From Chitinophagaceae bacterium (GTDB lineage: Bacteria > Bacteroidota > Bacteroidia > Chitinophagales > Chitinophagaceae): a stretch of 24,275 nt of DNA. The translations under genes were made by a program, and so were the position numbers. Below the pieces are notes generated by a model that worked only from the letters and a program-made list of their open reading frames with translations, did not search any database and was not told the origin of the DNA. The stretch's first letter is position 1, and each line of letters begins with the position of its first letter. The DNA lies in NCBI GenBank assembly GCA_025362915.1, contig JANYEU010000392.1, positions 1 to 24,275 of the forward strand, written 5' to 3'. Shown one piece after another: positions 1 to 7,277 of the stretch.

Positions 1-23
1 AATCCTTGTGTTTTCTTATTCAT
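1..23 (-). CDS. 5' end of a gene running off the left edge
   Basis: On the minus strand an ATG at 23-21 opens a frame that stays open to the window edge (first residues MNKKTQG). It sits about 18 bases downstream of a good Bacteroidota -7 box at 48-41, which is the main reason for calling it a gene start. Only seven codons are visible, so no product can be named. The lysine-rich beginning could fit a signal peptide n-region or a cytoplasmic protein. Confidence 0.4.
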
Positions 24-40
24 TATGGGTTATTTAGTTA

Positions 41-75
41 CAAATGTATTATTACTGACGTGCAATACGTCAAAA
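41..75 (-). promoter_or_regulatory. putative Bacteroidota promoter with palindromic operator-like spacer
   Basis: Read on the minus strand, 75-71 is TTTTG (a -33-like box) and 48-41 is TACATTTG, a perfect match to TAnnTTTG. The 22-base spacer contains most of the inverted repeat TGACGT-ATTGC-ACGTCA (72-56), which overlaps the -33 box. A dyad between the boxes is a typical place for a repressor or activator site. The inferred start site lies just before the ATG at 23. The regulator is unknown. Confidence 0.45.
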
Positions 76-120
76 GGATTAAATTGTTGTTATAAGTAGG
101 GAACCGTAAGTAGTAAGTAA

Positions 121-172
121 AAAAGAAAAGAGGCAGTCAAGAAGGTTTATCTTCCTAACTGCCTCTTCTTTT
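121..172 (-). terminator. intrinsic terminator for the 199-873 gene
   Basis: A perfect 10-bp stem (128-137 pairing with 158-167, AAGAGGCAGT/ACTGCCTCTT) encloses a 20-base loop that can pair further in part. On the minus strand the stem is followed by a T-rich run (complement of 121-127). On the plus strand it is followed by TCTTTTAT, so it may act in both directions. It lies 31 bases beyond the stop codon of the minus-strand gene. Confidence 0.7.
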
Positions 173-198
173 ATACTCTCAAACTATTGACTATCGAC

Positions 199-873
199 TT
201 ATTTGTTAGAAGCTGTAAACGTAACCCCTTCGCTCAATATACTTACTCCTACTGGGTTTCCAGCATAAGCAAAGATGGTATATTGTTGATTAATTACTAG
301 ATTGTGATAAATTTTTGTACGTTGTTTCGTGCCATTATGCATTATTCCGGCGGTGAGTCCTTTAGCGATGCTCAATATTCCACTTGTATATACGCAACCT
401 GCCGGCATAACATCGCCTTCCACTAAATAGGTTCCATAATAATCTGCACCATCCACTGCATTATAATAGAAGGTGATAGTACCACTTCCATTGCGGGTAA
501 GGGTACGAAGAACAGGTGTTTCGGGCACCAATCCACTCGAAATACCTTGTTTATTTACATTAAAACCAGATAGGTTTCCCAAAATAACCGAAAAGGTAGG
601 CAATCCTTCCACATACGCTTTCACAATATCCAATTCGTTTGTCATCTGTCCTTTTGCAAGTTCATAGTCAGCCTTAAAATCACTCCCGCCAGCTTCATAT
701 TCGTTATTGGCATCACGATAGGCATTTACTTTTATCAAGTAGGCAGCCTTCGTCAGTGGCGGTGTTACAAATTCAGTTGGATGCCCAAACACACCATTGT
801 TTACCTTGGTAAGCAGGGTGTTGTAAAGGGGTTTTGTAGTATCATGATAATCGTCTAACAGGAAAATACTCAT
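199..873 (-). CDS. hypothetical protein with C-terminal fibronectin-III-like domain (224 aa)
   Basis: I do not recognise a named family. Residues about 1-95 look alpha-helical, with repeated patterns such as LLTKVNNGVFG, ALKAAYL-like stretches (TKAAYLIKVNAYRDANNEYE) and KADYELAKGQM. Residues about 118-224 look like a beta-sandwich: alternating hydrophobic strands, a TITFYYNAVDGADYYGTYL stretch, then YHNLVINQQYTIFAYAGN, which resembles fibronectin type III strands. No signal peptide or membrane helix is visible, so the protein is probably cytoplasmic or exported without a classical signal. It stands alone: a terminator follows it, and upstream are a 20-bp AT palindrome and a repeat array. The leader is A-rich with no Shine-Dalgarno, as is usual in Bacteroidota. 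Coding status is well supported by the long frame and the clean terminator; function is unknown. Confidence 0.75.
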   Translation of the reverse strand: MSIFLLDDYHDTTKPLYNTLLTKVNNGVFGHPTEFVTPPLTKAAYLIKVNAYRDANNEYEAGGSDFKADYELAKGQMTNELDIVKAYVEGLPTFSVILGNLSGFNVNKQGISSGLVPETPVLRTLTRNGSGTITFYYNAVDGADYYGTYLVEGDVMPAGCVYTSGILSIAKGLTAGIMHNGTKQRTKIYHNLVINQQYTIFAYAGNPVGVSILSEGVTFTASNK

Positions 874-883
874 AAGATTTTTT

Positions 884-903
884 TTTTAAATAATTATTTA
901 AAA
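884..903. repeat. 20-bp perfect AT palindrome upstream of the 199-873 gene
   Basis: The sequence TTTTAAATAATTATTTAAAA is its own reverse complement and lies 11-30 bases before the ATG of the minus-strand gene, in or next to its leader. It could be a protein-binding site, a leader hairpin, or chance in AT-rich DNA. From 904 to 1096 I see only AT-rich sequence without a convincing frame or signal. Confidence 0.5.
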
Positions 904-1096
904 TTACGCTCTTGTTACCATATTTAATATTATATTTTATTATAAAGCAATAAGGTTATGCACATAATTACCTTTTACGTCTGAAAGCATGGGTTAATTG
1001 CTAGAAATAAAAAAACATTACCGCATATCATACAACTCATGGGCAGTTTATAGTAGAAAAGAGGACTTTTTACTGCCAAAACCACACCTTGGTCAT

Positions 1097-1297
1097 GTTT
1101 TTACAAAAGGTTGCCAAGTTTATGCAAAACATAGGTGAGTTTTATACAAACAGTTAACTGTTTACGTGAAACACAAGTGAGTTTTTGATAAACAGTTAAC
1201 TGTTTACAAGAAACATGGGTGAGTTTTGGCAAAACAGTTAACTGTCTGGGAGAACATGGGCAAGTTTTTGATAAACTTGGCAACCTTTTGTAAAAAC
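1097..1297. repeat. palindromic 42-bp tandem array inside a perfect 27-bp inverted repeat
   Basis: Arms 1097-1123 and 1271-1297 are exact reverse complements over 27 bases (core GGTTGCCAAGTTT). Between them the 16-bp palindrome AAACAGTTAACTGTTT occurs at 1148-1163 and 1190-1205, and a near copy sits at 1232-1245, so the period is exactly 42 bp. The intervening words (such as GGTGAGTTTT and GAAACA) repeat with changes. After the right arm the AAACTTGGCA and AAACTTGCCA words recur at 1294-1303 and 1315-1324. Short frames across the array, on both strands, are products of its 42-base periodicity and not believable genes. The element could fold into a long cruciform or RNA hairpin; what it does is unknown. 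Confidence 0.88.
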
Positions 1298-1460
1298 TTG
1301 GCATCCTTTCGTGTAAACTTGCCAGTGTTTTCCTTTTTGCACGTAAATAAAGGCTTTGTAAGTGCAATTGCAGCTATTAATTCAACCTTATTGAATAATA
1401 GGCTGCCTTCCCTTACTGTCATTCTGTAAGCATCTCCCCCGAATAGGGCAATTGGAAGGT

Positions 1461-1542
1461 TTGTCTAAATAGGATTAAAGGATAGATAGGATTAAAAGTA
1501 CTCAAATCTTCTTTATCCTAATCCTGTAAATGATTCAGACAA
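1461..1542. repeat. remnant of an interspersed GGATTAAAGG/AATCCTG-type repeat
   Basis: The word ATAGGATTAAA is repeated at 1469-1479 and 1486-1496, 17 bases apart. TATCCTAATCC at about 1514-1524 is an imperfect complement of it. The outer words TTGTCTAAAT (1461-1470) and ATTCAGACAA (about 1533-1542) are near-perfect inverted partners. I recall similar words being common between genes in Chitinophagaceae-like genomes, but cannot verify this here. Bases 1298-1460 hold further decayed repeat words and no supported gene. The leader of the LRR gene follows. Confidence 0.4.
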
Positions 1543-1607
1543 TTTTTATCAACCAATAATAATTATCATTGCAAAAAACTTATTCTCAAAACAATTACTT
1601 GCCATTT

Positions 1608-4600
1608 ATGAAATTTTTAAACGCTAAATATGCTGTAGCAGCACTTGCTATCTTTTTTTGCTTTACAATCCAACAAATTAAAGCACAAGTGAACACACAA
1701 GACAGCCTTGCATTGGTAGATTTATATGATAGTACTGGTGGATTAAACTGGACTAACAATACTAACTGGTTAACGAAAGCACCTGTGAGTAGTTGGTATG
1801 GGGTAACTGTAGATTCGGGTAGAGTTAGAACCATTAATTTATACAACAATAATTTAATTGGTGTTATCTCCTTTTCCTTAGGTAATTTAAGCAACCTGAT
1901 AGCACTGAATTTGGCTTCTAATAACTTGAGCGGTTCAATACCTTCTTCACTGGGCAGCTTGGTTAATCTGCAGCAATTTGATTTGGATAATAACCAATTA
2001 ATTGGTTCTATTCCTGCATCATTGGGTAACGCACTAAATTTAAACCTAATTGATTTTCATGATAACCAATTAAGTGGTTCTATACCTGCATCATTGGGAA
2101 ACTTAAAAAGTTTAAGCTATCTGATATTAAGAAACAATCTATTAAGTGGCACAATACCTACATCCTTAAAAAACTTGTCCGTTAGAGTATTCTACATAGA
2201 TAATAACCAATTAACTTTTGATGGGATGGAAGGGATTGTTAACCTTGCAATAGGTGGCAGTGACTATGCCCCACAAGCAACCATTCCCCTGCAACGAAAT
2301 GGCAATATTCTCTCTGTTTCTGTAGGTGGTACACTTGCTAATGATACATTCCAATGGTATAAAGACGGTGAATTGGTTTCTACCAAAGTGGGAGATAGCA
2401 CCTATAGTACAAGAGGTAACGGTGATTATTGGGTGGTTGCTACCAATGCAGTTGCTACACAACTTGCGCTTAATAGTGAAACTGTAACCATCTCCAGTTT
2501 TATTGATATAGAACAAGACAGCCTTGCATTGGTAGATTTATATAATAGTACCAATGGACCGAACTGGACAAATCATACAAATTGGTTAACGAAAGCACCA
2601 GTGAGTAGTTGGTTTGGTGTAACGGCTGACTCACTTACGGGTAGGGTAGTAGGGCTAAATCTTACTACAAAACCATGGAATAATCCACCATTTTATTATT
2701 GGTATTTAAGAGGAGTAAAACTTAATGGTACTATCCCAGAATCTATTGGAGACTTAACAGAACTAAGAACACTTGTTCTTACAAACATTGATTACAAGGC
2801 ATCTTTTTATAATTATTCACCACCAGTGTTTAGTATAATTTATGACTCAACAACTGGTTTAACAGGTGCAATTCCTTCATCATTTGCTAATCTTACCAAG
2901 CTAACACAGTTAGATTTATCCTTTAATCACCTGACAGGTGAGATTCCTAATGAAATAAGTAACTTTAATAGCCTTACCAATCTAAGTTTGGAATCTAATA
3001 ACTTCACTGGTACTATTCCCGATTCAATTGGTAACCTTACCAATCTTGATACCTTGTTTGTAAATGCCAATCAATTAACAAGCACCATCCCTGCTGGTAT
3101 TGGTAATCTTACAAAGCTTAAAGATTTGGATTTATCTAATAACTTATTAAGTGGTACTATTCCTGACACCCTATCTAATTTGCGAAAAGCGTTAACTGGG
3201 AATAACTTTAATTTATCTAACAATCAATTCAACTTCTCCGGATTTGAAAACTTTGTTTCATGGACTGATACGGTGCATAGGGCATTCATCTTTGAGGATA
3301 CATATTATTTCTCCTTTGCTCCACAAAACACACTATTACACCTCAATAAATCAGAGAATATACTTTCTGTTTCTGCTGGAGGTACACTGGCTAATGATAC
3401 CTTTAAATGGTATAGGGATAGTGTATTGGTGGATACCAAAGTAGGGGATAGTACCTATACTGTTACAACCTCTGGATTGTATCATGTGGTAGTAACCAAT
3501 TCCATAGTATCGTATCCCAAATCTTTTTTCTATCACGGTCTTGTGTTAAGTAGTGACACTGTATTCGTATTTAGTCCTGTCAATACAAATGATAGCCTAG
3601 TTTTAGTAGATTTCTACTATAGTACCAATGGGGCAAACTGGAAGAACAACACCAACTGGCTATCCACCAACCCGATAAGCACTTGGAAGGGCATTGTACT
3701 GGATAGTAGTGGAAGGGTATCGCAGATAAATTTGTATACCAATAACCTCACTGGCACATTGCCCAGTTCTCTTGGCTACCTAACACACCTAACCTCTATC
3801 AGTTTGCACATCAACGCCATAGGTGGAGAGATACCGACTTCGATAGGAAACTTGAAAAACCTTACAAATCTTGATTTGGGCGAGAATAGTTTTACAGGAA
3901 CAATACCCGATTCGTTGGCTAGCCTTACCAAGCTTACCCAATTGGATTTGAGTAGTAACCAGTTAACAGGTTCAATACCTGCTTGGATTGGTAACTTTAG
4001 TAACCTGCAAGATCTTTGGTTGCAATACAATAGTTTGAGTGATAGCATCCCCTCTTCCATTGGAAATTTGACAAGGCTTCAATACTTGGTGCTACAAAAC
4101 AATCAGTTGAATGGACCAATACCTGCATCGTTTGGTAAACTAAATAACCTACAAGGGCTGTTCCTTCAAAACAATGCTTTTACTTTTGATGGTATGGAAC
4201 TGGTTGCCACCAAGTTTCCATTTGCGGAGTTTGCACCGCAGGCATCAATACATCTACTTCATCCAATAGATTCGTTGGGTAACATGGATTTTGAAAGTTT
4301 TTATGTTTCAATTGGTGGAACTCCTGCTAATGATACTTTTCACTGGAGTGAATTATATAGTCAAAAAAGTATTGAATCTGTTGCGGATAGTGTATTGAAT
4401 ACTAGATATTTAAATTGGTATTCTGGTCTGTACACACTAACAGTTACTAATTCAATAGCAAATAAACTTACTTTATACAGTGATACTGGTTCTATAATTA
4501 CTGAGCCAATCAAATCCATTACCATACAATCAAAAGAAATTGATGGGCAGGTATTGCTGAAATGGCAAACAATTGTTGAACTGAATACAGAGTCGTTCAT

Positions 4601-5027
4601 CATTCAGCATAGTACAGATGGCATAACCTTTACAGATATAACTACTAAAGATGCGGTGGGTAGCGGAAATAATAACTATAGTATGATGGATAAATTGCCG
4701 GCTAGCAGCACCAACTACTACCGCATAAAAGTAATTGATAAGGATGGGGAGGTTAGTTATAGCAACGTTGCTTCTTTGCAGTTATCAGTAAACAGTAATC
4801 AGTTATCAGTGTTTCCTAACCCAACTAAAGATAAGATTACTATAAAGGGTATTCATATCGTTTCTATTCAATTAGTGGATAATTTAGGTAGGGTTATTAA
4901 AACACAAACATTAAAGGATGCAACCAATCCTATGCTTTCTGTGGGTAGTTTACCGGCTGGTGTATATCATCTTCGTGTACAAAATACGGATGGGAAGGTT
5001 AGCGGGGTTGGTTTTGTGAAGGAATAG
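1608..5027 (+). CDS. secreted multi-module leucine-rich-repeat protein with T9SS sorting domain (1139 aa)
   Basis: A large surface or secreted protein, probably for adhesion or binding. I chose the ATG at 1608 because the frame's earlier TTG at 1569 would put 13 polar residues before a clean signal peptide (KFLNAKYAVAALAIFFCFT, cleavage near KAQ). Three modules follow, starting near residues 32, 303 and 661. Each has a cap (DSLALVDLYDSTGG...NWT), plant-type LRRs of the form LxxLxLxxNxLxGxIPxxLGN, and an Ig-like segment ending in WYKDGELV or a similar motif. A fibronectin-like segment (about 969-1060) precedes the T9SS C-terminal domain (from about 1067; VFPNPTKDKITI, then LPAGVYHLRVQ). The modules are strikingly similar at the DNA level, indicating recent internal duplication. 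It converges on the thiolase gene across a hairpin. A weak -7-like box lies at 1564-1571. Ligand unknown. Confidence 0.93.
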   Translation: MKFLNAKYAVAALAIFFCFTIQQIKAQVNTQDSLALVDLYDSTGGLNWTNNTNWLTKAPVSSWYGVTVDSGRVRTINLYNNNLIGVISFSLGNLSNLIALNLASNNLSGSIPSSLGSLVNLQQFDLDNNQLIGSIPASLGNALNLNLIDFHDNQLSGSIPASLGNLKSLSYLILRNNLLSGTIPTSLKNLSVRVFYIDNNQLTFDGMEGIVNLAIGGSDYAPQATIPLQRNGNILSVSVGGTLANDTFQWYKDGELVSTKVGDSTYSTRGNGDYWVVATNAVATQLALNSETVTISSFIDIEQDSLALVDLYNSTNGPNWTNHTNWLTKAPVSSWFGVTADSLTGRVVGLNLTTKPWNNPPFYYWYLRGVKLNGTIPESIGDLTELRTLVLTNIDYKASFYNYSPPVFSIIYDSTTGLTGAIPSSFANLTKLTQLDLSFNHLTGEIPNEISNFNSLTNLSLESNNFTGTIPDSIGNLTNLDTLFVNANQLTSTIPAGIGNLTKLKDLDLSNNLLSGTIPDTLSNLRKALTGNNFNLSNNQFNFSGFENFVSWTDTVHRAFIFEDTYYFSFAPQNTLLHLNKSENILSVSAGGTLANDTFKWYRDSVLVDTKVGDSTYTVTTSGLYHVVVTNSIVSYPKSFFYHGLVLSSDTVFVFSPVNTNDSLVLVDFYYSTNGANWKNNTNWLSTNPISTWKGIVLDSSGRVSQINLYTNNLTGTLPSSLGYLTHLTSISLHINAIGGEIPTSIGNLKNLTNLDLGENSFTGTIPDSLASLTKLTQLDLSSNQLTGSIPAWIGNFSNLQDLWLQYNSLSDSIPSSIGNLTRLQYLVLQNNQLNGPIPASFGKLNNLQGLFLQNNAFTFDGMELVATKFPFAEFAPQASIHLLHPIDSLGNMDFESFYVSIGGTPANDTFHWSELYSQKSIESVADSVLNTRYLNWYSGLYTLTVTNSIANKLTLYSDTGSIITEPIKSITIQSKEIDGQVLLKWQTIVELNTESFIIQHSTDGITFTDITTKDAVGSGNNNYSMMDKLPASSTNYYRIKVIDKDGEVSYSNVASLQLSVNSNQLSVFPNPTKDKITIKGIHIVSIQLVDNLGRVIKTQTLKDATNPMLSVGSLPAGVYHLRVQNTDGKVSGVGFVKE

Positions 5028-5038
5028 GCTTTACGCTA

Positions 5039-5068
5039 GGGTCAACAACCTTTGAAGGTTGTTGACCC
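5039..5068. terminator. terminator-like hairpin between convergent genes
   Basis: GGGTCAACAACCTT (5039-5052) and AAGGTTGTTGACCC (5055-5068) are perfect complements, giving about 13 paired bases around a TTGA loop. It sits midway between the stop codons of the LRR and thiolase genes. No clear T-run follows on either strand, so it may also act as an mRNA 3'-end stabiliser. Confidence 0.65.
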
Positions 5069-5086
5069 TCTCAATTGATAATTAAA

Positions 5087-6280
5087 TTACAGTCCCTCAA
5101 AAATCATTGCCGCGCCTTGCCCAACGCCTACACACATGGTGGCGAGGCCGTATTTGGTTTGGCGGCGTCTCATTTCGTGAATTAATGAACCTACTATACG
5201 CGAGCCAGTACTACCCAATGGATTGCCCAAAGCAATGGAGCCGCCATTTACATTGATGGTTGTTTCATTCAGACCCAAATCCTTTATACAGGCAAGGCAC
5301 TGCACGGCAAACGCTTCGCATAGTTCTGTCAATCCAATATCATTTATTTGTAGTCCCGCCCTTTTCAATGCTTTTTGGGTGGCAGGTATTGGGCCAGTGC
5401 CCATTATATCCGGATGCACGCCAGCAATTGCCATACTCACCACGCGGGCAATTGGTTTCAGGTTAAAAAGCTTTACCGCTTCTTCGCTTGCCAACAATAA
5501 TGCAGATGCCCCATCATTTATACCGCTACTATTACCTGCCGTAACGCTACCATCCTTGGCAAAAGCGGGTCGAAGGGCAGATAGCTTTTCCAAAGTTGTT
5601 GCCCTTGGCTGTTCATCAGCAGAAAAATAACTGGGTTCCTTATTATCCGATAAAGGAACAGGAATCAGCTCATCCGCCCATTTGCCAGTAGCCAATGCTG
5701 TTGCATATTTCTGTTGCGATTGATAGGCAAACAGGTCTTGTGCCTCACGGCTGATATTCCATTGCCTGGCAATATTCTCTGCCGTTTCGCCCATGTTGTA
5801 GGGGTGATATAGTTTCGCCAACTTCTGATTGGTTAACCGCCAGCCAATGGTACTATCCACCATTTCCATATTGCGGTTAAAGGCCCCCGCACTTTTTGGA
5901 ATGATATACGGTGCACGAGACATGCTTTCCACTCCGCCAGCAATATACAGCATTCCTTCGCCACACATAATAGCACGGGCAGCATCCATTACGGCTTGCA
6001 TGCCGCTGGCACAAAGGCGGTTTACGGTATTGCCCCCCACCGATACGGGCAAGCCTGCCAGCAATGCACCCATCCTTGCCACGTCTCTACAGTCTTCCCC
6101 TGCCTGATTAGCATCGCCCACAATCACGTCTTCTAGTTGGTTCACATCTATTGAAGGGTTTCTAGCCACCAATGCCTTTATGGCAACAGCTAATAAATCA
6201 TCAGCACGCACGGTAGCCAATTTGCCGCCATATTTTCCTATGGGCGTGCGCACGGCATCTATTATATAAGCTGTTTGCAT
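5087..6280 (-). CDS. thiolase (acetyl-CoA C-acyltransferase, 3-oxoadipyl-CoA-thiolase-like) with altered active-site motifs
   Basis: Thiolase family, 397 aa, full length for the family (about 390-400). Such enzymes cleave 3-oxoacyl-CoA with CoA, or condense two acyl-CoAs, in the cytoplasm. Visible motifs: N-terminal VRTPIGKYGG, nucleophile Cys90 in NRLCASGM, VESMSRAPY, STIGWR and ETAENIA (reminiscent of PcaF/PaaJ), SGINDGASALLLAS, and Cys383 in CVGVGQG. Two usually invariant positions differ: the NEAF motif reads CEAF (Cys321 for Asn) and the GHP motif reads GNP (Asn353 for the catalytic His). Both codons were read directly from the DNA. The enzyme may therefore use altered chemistry or be a lineage-specific variant. 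It stands alone, with no beta-oxidation partner beside it. The ATG at 6280 fits the family N-terminus. Confidence 0.93.
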   Translation of the reverse strand: MQTAYIIDAVRTPIGKYGGKLATVRADDLLAVAIKALVARNPSIDVNQLEDVIVGDANQAGEDCRDVARMGALLAGLPVSVGGNTVNRLCASGMQAVMDAARAIMCGEGMLYIAGGVESMSRAPYIIPKSAGAFNRNMEMVDSTIGWRLTNQKLAKLYHPYNMGETAENIARQWNISREAQDLFAYQSQQKYATALATGKWADELIPVPLSDNKEPSYFSADEQPRATTLEKLSALRPAFAKDGSVTAGNSSGINDGASALLLASEEAVKLFNLKPIARVVSMAIAGVHPDIMGTGPIPATQKALKRAGLQINDIGLTELCEAFAVQCLACIKDLGLNETTINVNGGSIALGNPLGSTGSRIVGSLIHEMRRRQTKYGLATMCVGVGQGAAMIFEGL

Positions 6281-6292
6281 AATTAATTATTA

Positions 6293-6311
6293 ACCACAAA
6301 GACCACAAAGG
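6293..6311. repeat. ACCACAAAG direct repeat
   Basis: ACCACAAAG is directly repeated at 6293-6301 and 6302-6310 just upstream of the thiolase ATG. Related words (CCACAAGG, GGACACAAGG) form a hairpin at 22346-22446, so this looks like a dispersed intergenic repeat family. The rest of 6281-6505 is AT-rich and must carry the leader and promoter of the phosphatase gene; I see no clear -7 box. Confidence 0.45.
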
Positions 6312-6505
6312 AAAGGAACACAATGCACACGAAGAATAATTATATTTAATTAGTCACCCGATAGATCTTGTTTTGTAAAACATAAAAAGAATTTTTGATA
6401 CATCCTTAATATGGTTATTTTTGAAAAATTAATACGCATAATTGTCTTTTTTGTATATAAAGTTCCAATGGGCTAAAGTAAAAAGGATTTCAAACCATAG
6501 AATAA

Positions 6506-7267
6506 ATGAAACTTGTTATTGAGGCTATTTCTGATAAAGGTATTGTTCGGTCGGCGAATGAAGACATGATACTTGTAGGAAACGATATGCTACGTGATGC
6601 TTCCAAGAAATATGAATTTGATTTCAACACGTATGAGCATCCGTTTATAATAGCTGTTGCAGATGGATTGGGTGGGCATAAAAGCGGCGCATTTGCCAGC
6701 GAATATGTTATCCAACTCATTGCCAAAGCTGTAAAAGAGTTGCCACCAAATTTGCGTGCACCAGTTGTAAAAAGTTATTTTACAGCTACCTCAAAAAGTA
6801 TCCACGACTGTATGCTGGATGAGGGTAATAGTGACTTTTCTAAAAAAGGGATGGCATCAACCTTTTCTGCCATCTTGTTTTATACTAAAAAAGTTTTCAT
6901 GATACATGTGGGAGATAGTCGCATCTATCATTATAATGGTTCGAAAAAAGAACTAAAAAGGTTGTCCCGCGATCATTCCTTGCAAGAGTTAAAAGGTAAT
7001 GAGGGCGCACTAAAAACAGCCATTGTGAATGCTTTTGGTGCGGGGAAAGACATATTCATAGACTTTGCTGAAATAACTGCCAAGCTGAATGACGATGATT
7101 ATTTGCTTGTTTGTACTGATGGATTGACCAAAGAACTGAACGATGCGGAGATTGCTGATAAGCTCATTCTACAAGATGGTTATCTAAAACTAACGGAAGA
7201 AGCCAAAAAACAAGGCGGGAATGATAATATTTCGCTTGCAGTGATTAGTTATATGAAATATTGGTAA
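6506..7267 (+). CDS. PP2C-family serine/threonine protein phosphatase (253 aa)
   Basis: A soluble, metal-dependent protein phosphatase of the bacterial Stp/PrpC type, which removes phosphate from Ser/Thr residues placed by Hanks-type kinases. The family motifs appear in order: RSANED (15-20), VADGLGGHKSG (51-61) with metal-binding Asp53, GDSRIYHY (136-143), RDHSLQE (155-161), CTDGLTKEL (203-211) with a metal-ligand Asp205, and GGNDNISLAVI (237-247) with Asp240. Length is normal for a single-domain enzyme, and there is no membrane segment. No Hanks kinase is in the window. It converges with the J-domain gene, with only 10 bases between the stop codons. The ATG at 6506 gives the normal family start. 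Confidence 0.93.
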   Translation: MKLVIEAISDKGIVRSANEDMILVGNDMLRDASKKYEFDFNTYEHPFIIAVADGLGGHKSGAFASEYVIQLIAKAVKELPPNLRAPVVKSYFTATSKSIHDCMLDEGNSDFSKKGMASTFSAILFYTKKVFMIHVGDSRIYHYNGSKKELKRLSRDHSLQELKGNEGALKTAIVNAFGAGKDIFIDFAEITAKLNDDDYLLVCTDGLTKELNDAEIADKLILQDGYLKLTEEAKKQGGNDNISLAVISYMKYW

Positions 7268-7277
7268 GTAGCTTTTA

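Noticed and set aside
1148..1245. Possible CRISPR array in the first repeat region
   Set aside because: The 16-bp palindromes are separated by similar, not unique, 26-bp words, and no cas genes are present.
1101..1367. Minus-strand frame of 88 codons with a 14-residue peptide periodicity
   Set aside because: The periodicity comes from the 42-bp DNA array, similar short frames exist on both strands, and the peptide is low-complexity with no start signal.
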